From positions 62,001 through 126,000 of the forward strand of contig CAXXFQ010000024.1 in NCBI GenBank assembly GCA_963674475.2: DNA of 64,000 nucleotides, read 5' to 3'. The notes under the pieces are model-generated. The model saw only the letters and a list, made by a program, of their open reading frames with translations. It had not been told where the DNA came from and did no database searches. The stretch comes from CAXXFQ01 sp963674475 (lineage in GTDB: Bacteria > Planctomycetota > Planctomycetia > Pirellulales > Thermoguttaceae). A program made the position numbers and the translations under genes. Shown in pieces: positions 35,808 through 44,348 of the stretch. Every line of letters starts with the position of its first letter. The stretch's first letter is position 1.

Positions 35808-37388
35808 ATGGATTGGCGTCATCTTGGTTTTTGCTTATTTGCCGGGCTGTTTCTCTTTGGCGGCTGTCAGGTCGGTCCGGATTATCAGGGGCCCCCGCCC
35901 GCGCCGGTCGCGCCGACGTATACCCAGTCGGCCGAAACGGCCTCGCCGTCGGAGGTTTTGCCACAAAAGGACGAAGTGAAACCAGAGCCGGTTGAAATCG
36001 CCTCGCCCGACCCGGCCCAGTTGGCCCGATGGTGGACCTCGTTGGGCGACCCGATTCTCGACACCCTGATTGTCCAGGCGGCCTCTCAAAACTTATCGCT
36101 TCGCGAGACGGCGCTGAGGATCTGTGAGAGCCGGGCCCGGTTGGGGATCGTCCGATCGGACCTTTTCCCGCAGATTGACAGTGACGGATCGTTTTATCAT
36201 CAAAAAAGATCGACCTCGACCGGCGGCACCGTCGGGCCCGGCGGCATTGTCGATTCGACCAGCGACCTTTGGTCGTGGGGGACCAATCTGAGTTGGGAAA
36301 TCGACTTCTTCGGTCGGCTTCATCGGTTGGTCGAAGCGGCCCAAGCCGATCTGGACGCCTCGGTCGAGACGTATAACGATACCCTGGTTATCTTGCTGGC
36401 CGACGTGGCGACCAACTACGTCAACGCGCGGACCTTCCAGCAACAGATGGCGATCACGGGCCAAAATATCCAGATCCAACGGCGGACGCTGGATATCGCG
36501 ACGCAGCGGATGCGAGCCGGCACGACCAGCGAGTTGGACGTGGCCCAGGCGCGGGCCAATTTGATGAGTTCAATGTCGGAACTGCCGCAGTTGGAATTCG
36601 GCTACCGTCAGGCGCTCAATCGGTTGAGTATTCTGTTAGGGTGTCCTCCCGGCCAGGTGGATACTTTGCTGGCCAACCCGGTTCCGATCCCGATGGCGCC
36701 GGATAGCGTGGCGGTCGGCATCCCGGCCGAACTGTTGCGACGGCGTCCGGACATCCGCGAGGCGGAGCGACGCGTGGCCGCTCAAACGGCTCGAATCGGG
36801 GCGGCGATTGGTGAGCTGTACCCCAAATTCTCGATCACCGGAACCTTCGGTCTCGACGCGCAGGACTTCAGCCGGTTGTTCAGCTCCAACAGCGTCAACG
36901 CGGGGATCGGGCCCGGTTTCCGATGGAATATTTTGAACTTCGGCAAGTTCCGTTGCAATATTGTGGCCGAGGAATTTTTGCAGCGGCAACGGGTCGCCCA
37001 GTACCAGTCGACCGTGATCCAGGCGGCCGAAGAGGTCGACAACGCGTTGGCCGGGTACGTTCGGGAGAAACAGCGATACCAGTACTTGGCCCAAACGGTG
37101 GCCGCGTATGCCCGGGCGGTCGAGTTGTCTCAGATCCAGTATCAAAACGGGACGATCGACTTCCAGCCGGTCTTGGATTCGCAGCGGGCGTTGTTGAACT
37201 TCCAGAACCAGCAGATCGCGAGCCAATCGAACGTCGTCGGAAATCTGATTCTGCTTTACAAAGCGATGGGCGGCGGTTGGCAGACGCCGATCACTCCGCT
37301 GCCGATCGTCGAGGGGGAAGCCGTTGAGGCCGTTGCTCCGGTCCCCGCGCCTCAGGCGGAACCGATCCCCGCCCCCATGCCGATTTAG
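35808..37388 (+). CDS. Outer-membrane efflux lipoprotein (TolC/NodT family)
   Basis: About 526 residues from the ATG at 35808, with GGGAG eight bases upstream. The signal peptide ends in a lipobox (LFLFGG-C, then QVGPDY), so the mature protein should be lipidated, as for OprM/NodT. Typical NodT segments are WWTSLGDPILDTLI, EIDFFGRLHRLVEAAQADLDA, TLDIATQRMRAGTTSELDV and FSITGTFGL. It would form a trimeric outer-membrane channel of an RND or ABC efflux system. No RND pump or membrane-fusion gene lies beside it in the window. A Pro-rich C-terminal tail follows. Confidence 0.92.
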   Translation: MDWRHLGFCLFAGLFLFGGCQVGPDYQGPPPAPVAPTYTQSAETASPSEVLPQKDEVKPEPVEIASPDPAQLARWWTSLGDPILDTLIVQAASQNLSLRETALRICESRARLGIVRSDLFPQIDSDGSFYHQKRSTSTGGTVGPGGIVDSTSDLWSWGTNLSWEIDFFGRLHRLVEAAQADLDASVETYNDTLVILLADVATNYVNARTFQQQMAITGQNIQIQRRTLDIATQRMRAGTTSELDVAQARANLMSSMSELPQLEFGYRQALNRLSILLGCPPGQVDTLLANPVPIPMAPDSVAVGIPAELLRRRPDIREAERRVAAQTARIGAAIGELYPKFSITGTFGLDAQDFSRLFSSNSVNAGIGPGFRWNILNFGKFRCNIVAEEFLQRQRVAQYQSTVIQAAEEVDNALAGYVREKQRYQYLAQTVAAYARAVELSQIQYQNGTIDFQPVLDSQRALLNFQNQQIASQSNVVGNLILLYKAMGGGWQTPITPLPIVEGEAVEAVAPVPAPQAEPIPAPMPI

Positions 37389-37582
37389 GGGTTCCTGAAT
37401 GCGGCGGACAAATTCCGCAGCGCCGTTTCGTGAGAGAAATCCAAGGCCGACTCTTGCCAAAAAATACGACAGAAACTTGTCTTCCGATTCCTCGGCTTAA
37501 AAGCTGACGTTCCAACGTGCGCAAAAAAAGAGGCTCCATCGAGCCAAACAGAAAAGAGGTAACCTCTCAGAAAGATACCAGC

Positions 37583-37690
37583 GCCCAACGGAAGCGGGTT
37601 TTTGTCTGCGGTGCGGAAGCACCGGTTCGGCCGCGGGCTCTGCCCGCCGACCAACGGGAGCGGGTTTACCGAGCGGCGTGGCAACGCCGG
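37583..37690 (+). repeat. Two modules of the AACGGGAGCGGGTTT repeat family
   Basis: Cores at 37583-37601 and 37650-37667, with associated hairpins GTGCGGAAGCACCGG (37611-37625), GCGGGCTCTGCCCGC (37633-37647) and GGCGTGGCAACGCCGG (37675-37690). Clearly related to the array at 300-805, 37 kb away. Confidence 0.85.
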
Positions 37691-37702
37691 TACAAAGAAT
37701 AA

Positions 37703-37748
37703 AAAAACCCGTTGAGCGCCAGTCAGGATTCAACGTTCAACGGGTTTC
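37703..37748. terminator. Possible terminator hairpin
   Basis: AACCCGTTGA pairs with TCAACGGGTT. The plus strand lacks a T-run after it, whereas the minus strand has TTTTTTT, so its direction is uncertain; it may be a repeat-associated hairpin rather than a true terminator. Confidence 0.4.
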
Positions 37749-38105
37749 CACCGCGGGAATATTCCTGACGCCTCGTGCGGTGTCCCTGTCAGAGCGCCGT
37801 TGACGAGGCAGTCACACCTAACGCCCTGACTATTAATATTCTAGACCCGTTTTCTCGGAAGTCAAAAAAACCGGGCGAAATTCCGGGATCGCCCCGGGAG
37901 AGTTTCCCCCCGAGTCGGGCAGCTCGTCCCGTTTTTCTCGTGTATCTCTTGCCCTTATGAAACGAACCGGAGAGGGGGCAGGAGATGGAGACAGATCGAC
38001 AAGGGAAAGAGACAAAAGGCTCTTGTTGACGGTCGAGCGGGTGGGGACAATAGGAATGGTCCGTTTGGTGGATTTCCTGCCCGGGACCGGCTAGAATAGG
38101 GGGAG

Positions 38106-38160
38106 TAATCCGTCCGGATATAATCCGCCGGGATGTAATCCGCCCGGATGTAATCCGCCG
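38106..38160 (+). repeat. 15-base tandem repeat (about 3.7 copies)
   Basis: Units close to TAATCCGCCCGGATG repeat at 38106, 38121, 38136 and partly 38151. The unit contains an inverted TCCG/CGGA arm, so each copy can pair with itself. Confidence 0.9.
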
Positions 38161-38292
38161 TTTGACTCAGGCCGGGACGATCTGCCCGGTCGGTTTTTTG
38201 CCCCCCTGACTTTGAACCTGCCTTTGCGAGTGCCCGGTCGCCTCCTTTTTTTATCTGGCGTGGGTACGACAAAACCGCGAGAGAATCTGACC

Positions 38293-40971
38293 ATGCGTCC
38301 TTTATCGGCAACCACACGCGTTCTTTCGGGGTTGATTATTTTGGGACTCGGCTGGGCAACGACCTGCGCGGCTTTTGCCGAAGTGGAAAACGGTCAGCCC
38401 GGTCCGGGGGTGCCTTGTGACTATCCGTTGGGCCGTTTGGCGATTTCGGTACTGAAGCAGGTCGAACCTGATGCGGTGTCGGATGGAACGCTTGGGTCGT
38501 TCGAGCGGGTGAGCCAAACCCGGGTCGACGCTTGGCAGGCTTTTGAGGCGGATCGCTCGCCTGAAAAGGAACGACGTTTTCAAGAGGCGTCAAAAGCGTG
38601 GGGCAAGTGGGCCGAGGACCATCCGACGTTGGGCGTCGACGCCATTTTAATGCGGTTGCATCGGGCGGTGCCGGACGAGGCGGTCCGGTTGATGGTCTAT
38701 CGCGACTGGATTCGTCAGGCGTCGCAGGAAAAACCACAGCCGACGTTCCGTCATCTGGTCGAAACGGTTTTGGGTCGGGCCGTGTCGCTTGAGAGTGGGG
38801 CACGGAAACGGTTTGAACAGCGTATTGGCGGGCTACGAGTGGAGAAGGTTTCCGACTTCGATCCGGCGTGGCGGGCGCTTTTCTTGGAGGTCTGTCTTGC
38901 CCGTCGCGAGGCCCGGTTGAGGCCGCATCGGCGGGCGCTTGGCCAATTGGTCTTCACGAAACACCACGACATCGGCGGGCAGCATTACGCCTATACCGAC
39001 GACGTGTCCGACTCGCCTTATAACGACAATAACCCGTTCCCGCACGGGGGCGCGCTTTGTCTTTGGCGATTGGATGAGGGGAAGCTTTTTGGGCGGCAGG
39101 CGGTTTTGGTGGCGGAGCCGGACGGGTTGGTTCGCGATCCGGAGGTCTCGTTCGACGGGCGCCGGGTCCTTTTCGCTCGACGGACCAGTATGACCGACGA
39201 CGACTATCACGTTTATGAAATGACACTGGCGGATCGGACGGTTCGGCAGATCACCCACGGCCAGGGCGTCAGCGATATCGAGCCGTGTTACCTGCCGGAC
39301 GGCGATATCCTGTTTGTTTCGACCCGGTGTCAGCAGATTGTCGATTGCTGGTGGGCCGACGTCGGGAACCTTTATCGGTGCGGGCCGGACGGCCGTTTTT
39401 TGCGTCGGTTGGGCTTCGATCAAGTGCATACGAACTATCCGAAGATGCTCGACGACGGCCGGGTCGTCTATACCCGTTGGGATTACAACGACCGGGGGCA
39501 ATTATTTCCGCAACCGCTGTTTCAGATGAATCCGGATGGGACCGGCCAGACCGAGTTTTACGGGAATAACAGTTGGTTCCCGACGACCGTCTTGCACGCC
39601 CGCGGCATTCCTGGGACGCAGAAGGTCCTTTGTGTCTTGTCGGGACACCATACCTACCAGAAGGGCAAACTGGCGATCATCGACCCGGCCCTCGGGCGTC
39701 AGGAAAACCTGGGAGTCCAGCTTGTCGCGCCGGTTCGCAAGACTGACGCGGTCCGGGTCGACATGTATGGGGCGAAGGGCCATCAGTTCCAGTACCCGTT
39801 TCCGCTCAATGAAAGGGAGTATCTGGTCACCTTCAGTGTGGTCGGCAGCAAGATCGGTCGTGCGGCGGCCGAGGAACCGTTTGGCGTTTATTACATGGCG
39901 ATCGACGGGCGGCGCGAACTGTTGGTGGCCGATCCGACGATCTCGTGCAATCAGCCGATGCCGACCGCCGCGAGAAAGCGTCCCCATCGACGGGCCACCG
40001 CGGTCGACTATCGCGACGGGAAGGGGGCCTATTACGTTCATGACGTTTACCGCGGGCCGGGGCTGGCGGGGATCGCGCGGGGGACGATTCGTCGGATTCG
40101 AGTCGTCGCGCTGGAATTTCGCGCAGGCGGTGTCGGTTCCAATCAAAACCGGGGGCCCGGCGGCGGGGCGCTGGTCAGTACGCCAATCTCGATCAATGGG
40201 AGCTGGGACGTGAAGCGGGTTCTCGGGACAGCGCCGGTTTACCCGGACGGCTCGGCCGCTTTCGAGGTTCCGGCCCGGACGGCGCTTTATTTTCAACTGC
40301 TCGACGAACACGACCAGGTGGTCCAGACGATGCGGAGTTGGTCGACCCTTCAGCCGGGAGAGAGTTTTTCCTGTGTCGGGTGTCACGAGTCGAAGAACAC
40401 GACTCCCCCGGCCGATGCCGACGGGGCGATGGCACTGGTCCGAGGGGCCGTCGCGCTAGAGCCGGAGCACGGGACGCCCGACGGTTTTGGTTTTAGCTTC
40501 CCGAAACTCGTTCAGCCGATTCTCGACCGGCATTGCGTGTCGTGTCACAACCGGGGGAACGTCGCCGCTAAAGAAGTGCCGATGAGTCTGGAAGGGACGC
40601 TCAATTGGGACGAAACGGCGCGGAAATCGTGGAGCGACGCCTACCGGTCGCTGGCCGATGTGAAGCGGAACGACTGGCCCAACCCGCAATCAGTCCCGAC
40701 CATGCTGCCGCCGTATTTTGCCGGTTCGGTCAAAAGCCCTTTCATGCGTCGTCTGCGCGAGGGTCATAACGACGTTCGGCTCAGCGCGGACGAGTTGGCC
40801 CGGCTGGCCTGTTGGATCGATCTGGGGATTCCGTACTCCGGCAGCTATACCGAGGGGATGAAACCCGAGGACGCGGCCGCCTATGAAAAATGGCAATTGC
40901 GGCGCGACGCCCACTCGGCTGAGGAAGTTCGAAATGTCGAGGCGCTGTTGGACGAGTCGGGGAAGCGGTAA
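38293..40971 (+). CDS. Exported HZS-alpha-like dihaem c protein
   Basis: About 892 residues with a signal peptide (LSGLIILGLGWATTCAAFA). The centre resembles the hydrazine synthase alpha-subunit/PD40-type beta-propeller region common in planctomycetes (SDIEPCYLPDGDILFVSTRC, NYPKMLDDGRVVYTRWDYN). The C-terminal part has two haem c motifs: CVGCH near residue 694 and CVSCH near 748. Presence outside anammox bacteria shows that this family alone does not imply hydrazine synthesis; a periplasmic redox or substrate-processing role is more likely. The first ATG after a TTG-initiated extension (38212) is used as the start. Confidence 0.8.
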   Translation: MRPLSATTRVLSGLIILGLGWATTCAAFAEVENGQPGPGVPCDYPLGRLAISVLKQVEPDAVSDGTLGSFERVSQTRVDAWQAFEADRSPEKERRFQEASKAWGKWAEDHPTLGVDAILMRLHRAVPDEAVRLMVYRDWIRQASQEKPQPTFRHLVETVLGRAVSLESGARKRFEQRIGGLRVEKVSDFDPAWRALFLEVCLARREARLRPHRRALGQLVFTKHHDIGGQHYAYTDDVSDSPYNDNNPFPHGGALCLWRLDEGKLFGRQAVLVAEPDGLVRDPEVSFDGRRVLFARRTSMTDDDYHVYEMTLADRTVRQITHGQGVSDIEPCYLPDGDILFVSTRCQQIVDCWWADVGNLYRCGPDGRFLRRLGFDQVHTNYPKMLDDGRVVYTRWDYNDRGQLFPQPLFQMNPDGTGQTEFYGNNSWFPTTVLHARGIPGTQKVLCVLSGHHTYQKGKLAIIDPALGRQENLGVQLVAPVRKTDAVRVDMYGAKGHQFQYPFPLNEREYLVTFSVVGSKIGRAAAEEPFGVYYMAIDGRRELLVADPTISCNQPMPTAARKRPHRRATAVDYRDGKGAYYVHDVYRGPGLAGIARGTIRRIRVVALEFRAGGVGSNQNRGPGGGALVSTPISINGSWDVKRVLGTAPVYPDGSAAFEVPARTALYFQLLDEHDQVVQTMRSWSTLQPGESFSCVGCHESKNTTPPADADGAMALVRGAVALEPEHGTPDGFGFSFPKLVQPILDRHCVSCHNRGNVAAKEVPMSLEGTLNWDETARKSWSDAYRSLADVKRNDWPNPQSVPTMLPPYFAGSVKSPFMRRLREGHNDVRLSADELARLACWIDLGIPYSGSYTEGMKPEDAAAYEKWQLRRDAHSAEEVRNVEALLDESGKR

Positions 40972-40988
40972 AACCGGCGCTAAAACAC

Positions 40989-41312
40989 TTAGTTGGCAAG
41001 GACTCTCGCCAACTGGGTGGCGGCGATGAGCGCGGCCACAGCGACTGCCACGAGGACCCCGGCAAAACGAAAGAGCATCGTCTTTCGCGACGGTAGACCC
41101 TGGCTCTTGTTCCGGAATTTATAGATCGGGCAGATCAACCCGGTCGCAATGACCAGCCCCATCAAGTCCCAAGCGGCCTCCTTCATAAAAAACCCCCGGA
41201 AGGCGATGTCAATGAGCAATGCGAACAGAATAAAGTTCAGCGCCCATCCGTAACCGGCATTTTCGACCGCCAACGTTCGCTCGTCCCGCTTCAGCTTTTG
41301 ATCGGAATCCAT
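40989..41312 (-). CDS. Small membrane protein, paralog A of three
   Basis: 107 residues. Shares with its two neighbours the N-terminal block D-Q-x-x-x-R-D-E-R-T-(L/V)-A-V-E-N-A-G-Y-x-W-A, followed by four hydrophobic segments. The last gene of the XRE-C-B-A run, 74 bases after paralog B. Family resembles small DUF2178/DUF6442-type membrane proteins found next to XRE regulators, but this is an uncertain assignment. The start at 41312 gives the conserved N-terminus; the frame extends to 41390. Confidence 0.72.
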   Translation of the reverse strand: MDSDQKLKRDERTLAVENAGYGWALNFILFALLIDIAFRGFFMKEAAWDLMGLVIATGLICPIYKFRNKSQGLPSRKTMLFRFAGVLVAVAVAALIAATQLARVLAN

Positions 41313-41386
41313 TGTTTTTTCTCCCCTATAAAAATGAGGCTTTGTCCCCCCGCCATCGTGATCGTCAAACGCACGGACACAAGAGG

Positions 41387-41698
41387 TCATGGACGAGGAA
41401 ATAATACCATGAAAAGTTGTTGCATGGAGATGATAAAGGCGATAATGGCACCATTAATAAGGAACCGCCTTGCGGAGAACGGTTCGACGGCCTTGCGTCG
41501 GATAAGATTCACTGAAACGATCGTGATGCTCACCAACATCAAGGCGATCAAGTCGCCCGCTTTTTCGTGCAAAACGTAAACACGATAGAACCAGTCTAAC
41601 AAAAGTCCGTAGGCGAGGAAGTGGTAGGCCCATTTGTAACCGGCATTTTCGACCGCCACGGTTCGCTCGTCCCGATTCACGGTTTGGTCGGAACTCAT
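41387..41698 (-). CDS. Small membrane protein, paralog B
   Basis: 103 residues. N-terminal block nearly identical to paralog C (RDERTVAVENAGYKWAY), and the encoding DNA (about 41637-41698 versus 42024-42085) is almost identical, pointing to recent duplication or gene conversion. The C-terminal half is different from A and C (RRKAVEPFSARRFLIN). Four hydrophobic segments. Lies between C and A on the minus strand, 81 bases after C. Confidence 0.75.
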   Translation of the reverse strand: MSSDQTVNRDERTVAVENAGYKWAYHFLAYGLLLDWFYRVYVLHEKAGDLIALMLVSITIVSVNLIRRKAVEPFSARRFLINGAIIAFIISMQQLFMVLFPRP

Positions 41699-41779
41699 GA
41701 TTTTCCCTCACATAAAAAGTTTTTTTGGCTTGAGAGCGTCGCTAAAACCTGGGCCGAAACAAGACGCCTGAAGTGAGAT

Positions 41780-42085
41780 TCACATGGTTTTGATCGCCAT
41801 CATAACGGCGAAGACGGACGTAACGATGCAACAAGCAACCAATAGAAATATCGACTTCCATGATGGCCTATTGAGTGTCTTCTGGCGGTATTGGAAAATC
41901 GCGCATATGGCCCCACCCACAATGACAAAGGCTAGCAAGTCCCAAGCCGCTTCGTTGCGAAACATGCTTCGATACATAACATCGAAGAGGAGTGCAAAGA
42001 CAACAAAGCTGTAGGCCCATTTGTAACCGGCATTTTCGACCGCCACGGTTCGCTCGTCCCGTTTCACACTTTGGTCGGTACTCAT
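41780..42085 (-). CDS. Small membrane protein, paralog C
   Basis: 101 residues. Same N-terminal block as A and B, then hydrophobic segments (SFVVFALLFDVMYRS, LLAFVIVGGAICAIF, SIFLLVACCIVTSVF). Its start codon overlaps the stop codon of the XRE gene (TAATG, sharing one base), so the two are translationally coupled. Membrane proteins of this kind next to a small XRE repressor often form a stress- or bacteriocin-related locus, but the role is unknown. Confidence 0.78.
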   Translation of the reverse strand: MSTDQSVKRDERTVAVENAGYKWAYSFVVFALLFDVMYRSMFRNEAAWDLLAFVIVGGAICAIFQYRQKTLNRPSWKSIFLLVACCIVTSVFAVMMAIKTM

Positions 42086-42297
42086 TACTTCTCCTCCAGA
42101 TAGAAAAGGTCTTCGACCCGCTTGTCGAGCGCTCGGGCCAGACGCAGGGCCAACAGGGCCGACGGGTTGTACTGGCCCGTCTCGATCGAACTGATTGTCT
42201 GGCGAGTCACCCCGGCCAATCGGGCCAGTTGTGCCTGAGAAAGATTTTTCTCGGCACGGGCGACTTTCAAACGATTGCACAGGTGGAAATTGGTCAT
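42085..42297 (-). CDS. XRE-family HTH repressor, small
   Basis: 70 residues, essentially a single Cro/CI-type HTH: LKVARAEKNLSQAQLARLAGVTRQTISSIETGQYNPSALLALRLARAL. No effector or dimer domain beyond this. Such short XRE proteins often repress their own operon, and the sequence immediately upstream shows a sigma70 promoter and an inverted repeat that could be its operator. First gene of a four-gene minus-strand unit. Confidence 0.9.
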   Translation of the reverse strand: MTNFHLCNRLKVARAEKNLSQAQLARLAGVTRQTISSIETGQYNPSALLALRLARALDKRVEDLFYLEEK

Positions 42298-42317
42298 TAC
42301 TGGTTCCTTTGCCCGTA

Positions 42318-42346
42318 ACTATACCCAATTGGCCGTTGTATGTCAA
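42318..42346 (-). promoter_or_regulatory. Sigma70 promoter of the XRE operon
   Basis: On the minus strand a perfect TTGACA (42341-42346) is followed by a 17-base spacer and TATAGT (42318-42323), 21 bases before the XRE start codon. Confidence 0.82.
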
Positions 42347-42348
42347 GT

Positions 42349-42371
42349 TTACCTGTCATTCTGACGGGTAA
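42349..42371. promoter_or_regulatory. Inverted repeat, candidate operator of the XRE operon
   Basis: TTACCTGTCA-TTC-TGACGGGTAA: arms match at nine of ten positions, separated by three bases. It abuts the -35 box, the usual place for a site bound by a small XRE regulator. Binding is inferred. Confidence 0.6.
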
Positions 42372-42419
42372 GTTTTACATGTAGCTCCAAGGAGGGGGGG
42401 TGCTGTGCCGGCAAGAAAT

Positions 42420-42452
42420 AAAAAAACGCGGCCCCGACGGACCGCGCTTTTG
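42420..42452 (-). terminator. Terminator after hydA
   Basis: On the minus strand GCGCGGTCC and GGGGCCGCG pair around GTC and are followed by TTTTTTTATT. It lies about 30 bases after the hydA stop codon and closes the hydrogenase operon. Confidence 0.85.
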
Positions 42453-42481
42453 GAGGGTTTGATTGAGCAGTCGGTTGAAAT

Positions 42482-44254
42482 TTACTGCTTGTTTCGTGGC
42501 GTGTAGCTGGTGTGCAGCAGCTTGTGGGACTTTTTGCCCAGCGGCTTGCCGAGAAACGCCTCGTAGATCTCGGTGATCTCGGGGTTTTCGTGCGACTTGC
42601 GGAGCGTTTTCCCCTCGTCTTCGCGATAGATGGCCGCGATTCGGGCCTCACGGACCTCGTTGGTCGTGAACCGCGGTTGGCCGCCGCCGCCGATGCAGCC
42701 GCCCGGACAGCTCATCACCTCGACGAAATGGTACTCCTTCTCGCCCGAGCGGATCCATTGGATCACCTTCTCGGCGTTGGCCAGGCCGTGGGCGACCGCC
42801 ACGTTGAGCGTGACGCCGTCGAGGAAATTCCACTCGCCGATCGGCCGTTCGATCGTGACCGAGGCTTCCTTGATCCCGTCGAGTCCGGCGACCGGCTTGA
42901 CGTGCAGGTTTTCCGACGGCAGCTCGCGGCCGGTGACGATCTCGTAGGCCGTGCGAAGGGCCGCTTCCATCACGCCGCCGGTATTGGCGAAGATATCGGC
43001 CGCCCCGGATGAAAGGCCCAGCGGCGCGTCCATCTGATCGTCCGGCAGGTCGTTGAACTGGATACCCGTCGCGCGGATCATCCGGCCCAGCTCGCGGGTC
43101 GTCAAAACGACGTCGACGTCACGTGTCCCGCTGTCGTCCATCTCGGGCCGCTGACATTCGTACTTCTTCGCCGTACACGGCATGATCGAGACGACGAAAA
43201 TATCTTCGGGTCGTCGGTCGAGCTTCCCGGCGTAGTAGGTCTTGGCCACCGCGCCGAACATCTGCTGGGGTGACTTGCAGGTCGACAGGTTGTCGAGCAT
43301 GTCCGGGTGGAAATGCTCCATGAATTTGATCCATGCCGGTGAGCAGCTGGTGAACATTGGCAGTGCGACCGAATCGTGGTCGACCAGCTTTCGTTTCAGC
43401 CGGGTCAAAAGTTCGGTCCCCTCTTCCATGATGGTCAGGTCGGCCGCGAAGTTGGTGTCGAACACCGCGTCAAAACCGAGTCGTCGCAAGGCGGTGACCA
43501 TCTGGCCGGTGACCAGCGTGCCCGGTTCATTGCCGAAACACTCGCCCAACGCCGCGCGAATCGCCGGGGCGGTTTGGACCACCACATGATGGTTCGGGTT
43601 GTCCAGCGCTTGCCAGACCTCGTCGATCTGGTCCCGCTCGGTGATCGCGCCGACCGGACAGATCGCCGCGCATTGGCCGCACTGGACGCAGGCGATTTTG
43701 TTCAGGTCCATGTTGAACGCCGGACCGATGACCGTTTCGAATCCGCGATTTTGCGGAAAAAGGGCGCCGACGTGTTGCATCTCTTGACAGACACTTACGC
43801 AACGACGGCATTTGATACACTTGCCCGAATCGCGCATCAACGACGGGGTCGACTTGTCGATCCGTCGCCGGGTTTTCTCGCCCGGGAAAGGAACCCCGCG
43901 GATTCCCAACTCGGCCGCCAGTTTCGACAGTTCGCAATCTTCGTTCCGGTCGCAGGTCTGACAATCGCCGTTATGCTCGCTCAACAAAAGCTCGACGATC
44001 GTTCGACGGGTCCGGCGGACTCGGGGGCTGTTCGTCTGCACCCGCATTCCCTCCTGGACGGGCAGGGCACACGAGGCGGGCAGTTGATGAACGCCCTCGA
44101 TTTCGACCAGACAGACCCGACACGCGCCGATTGACTCGAGTCCTTCGACGTGGCAAAGGGTCGGGATGCGAATCCCCGCTTGTTGGGCCGCCTCCAGGAC
44201 CATGGTCCCTTCGGGCACCTGAACGTCAATATCGTTGATCGTCAATGAAATCAT
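42482..44254 (-). CDS. hydA: [FeFe] hydrogenase catalytic subunit, NAD(P)-linked multimeric type
   Basis: 590 residues. Modules in order: [2Fe-2S] ferredoxin domain (Cys 34, 45, 48, 62); His-Cys3 cluster site (His94, Cys98, 101, 107); two [4Fe-4S] sites (CIKCRRCVSVC at 146-156 and CVQCGQCAAICP at 189-199); then the H-cluster domain with the three signatures FTSCSPAW (residue 301 on), MPCTAKKYE (358) and EVMSCPGGCIGGGGQP (512). The first differs from the standard TSCCPxW by Ser for the second Cys. A short C-terminal tail follows. With HydB and HydC it forms a complex linking H2 to NAD(H) and probably ferredoxin. The ATG at 44254 begins the ferredoxin fold; the frame extends upstream to 44455 without homology. 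Confidence 0.95.
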   Translation of the reverse strand: MISLTINDIDVQVPEGTMVLEAAQQAGIRIPTLCHVEGLESIGACRVCLVEIEGVHQLPASCALPVQEGMRVQTNSPRVRRTRRTIVELLLSEHNGDCQTCDRNEDCELSKLAAELGIRGVPFPGEKTRRRIDKSTPSLMRDSGKCIKCRRCVSVCQEMQHVGALFPQNRGFETVIGPAFNMDLNKIACVQCGQCAAICPVGAITERDQIDEVWQALDNPNHHVVVQTAPAIRAALGECFGNEPGTLVTGQMVTALRRLGFDAVFDTNFAADLTIMEEGTELLTRLKRKLVDHDSVALPMFTSCSPAWIKFMEHFHPDMLDNLSTCKSPQQMFGAVAKTYYAGKLDRRPEDIFVVSIMPCTAKKYECQRPEMDDSGTRDVDVVLTTRELGRMIRATGIQFNDLPDDQMDAPLGLSSGAADIFANTGGVMEAALRTAYEIVTGRELPSENLHVKPVAGLDGIKEASVTIERPIGEWNFLDGVTLNVAVAHGLANAEKVIQWIRSGEKEYHFVEVMSCPGGCIGGGGQPRFTTNEVREARIAAIYREDEGKTLRKSHENPEITEIYEAFLGKPLGKKSHKLLHTSYTPRNKQ

Positions 44255-44348
44255 CGTTTTCTCTTTTGAAAAACAGTCGAAAAACGGACGGTTTGAACCG
44301 GGGTTTTTGTAAGGATAACCTGGTTCAATAAAAACGGGAGCCGGCGGC

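Larger units (their letters stand above)
37389..38292. other. Long repeat-rich spacer
   Basis: 900 bases without a credible gene. It holds two modules of the same family as 300-805 (37583-37601 and 37650-37667 with hairpins, to 37690), a hairpin at 37703-37748, a three-and-a-half-fold 15-base tandem repeat (38106-38160), and the upstream region of the HZS-alpha-like gene. An in-frame TTG at 38212 lies outside the preferred start. Confidence 0.75.

Noticed and set aside
38293..40971. Evidence for anammox from the hydrazine-synthase-like protein
   Set aside because: The family is widespread in planctomycetes without anammox metabolism, and no hydrazine synthase beta/gamma or hydrazine dehydrogenase gene is present.
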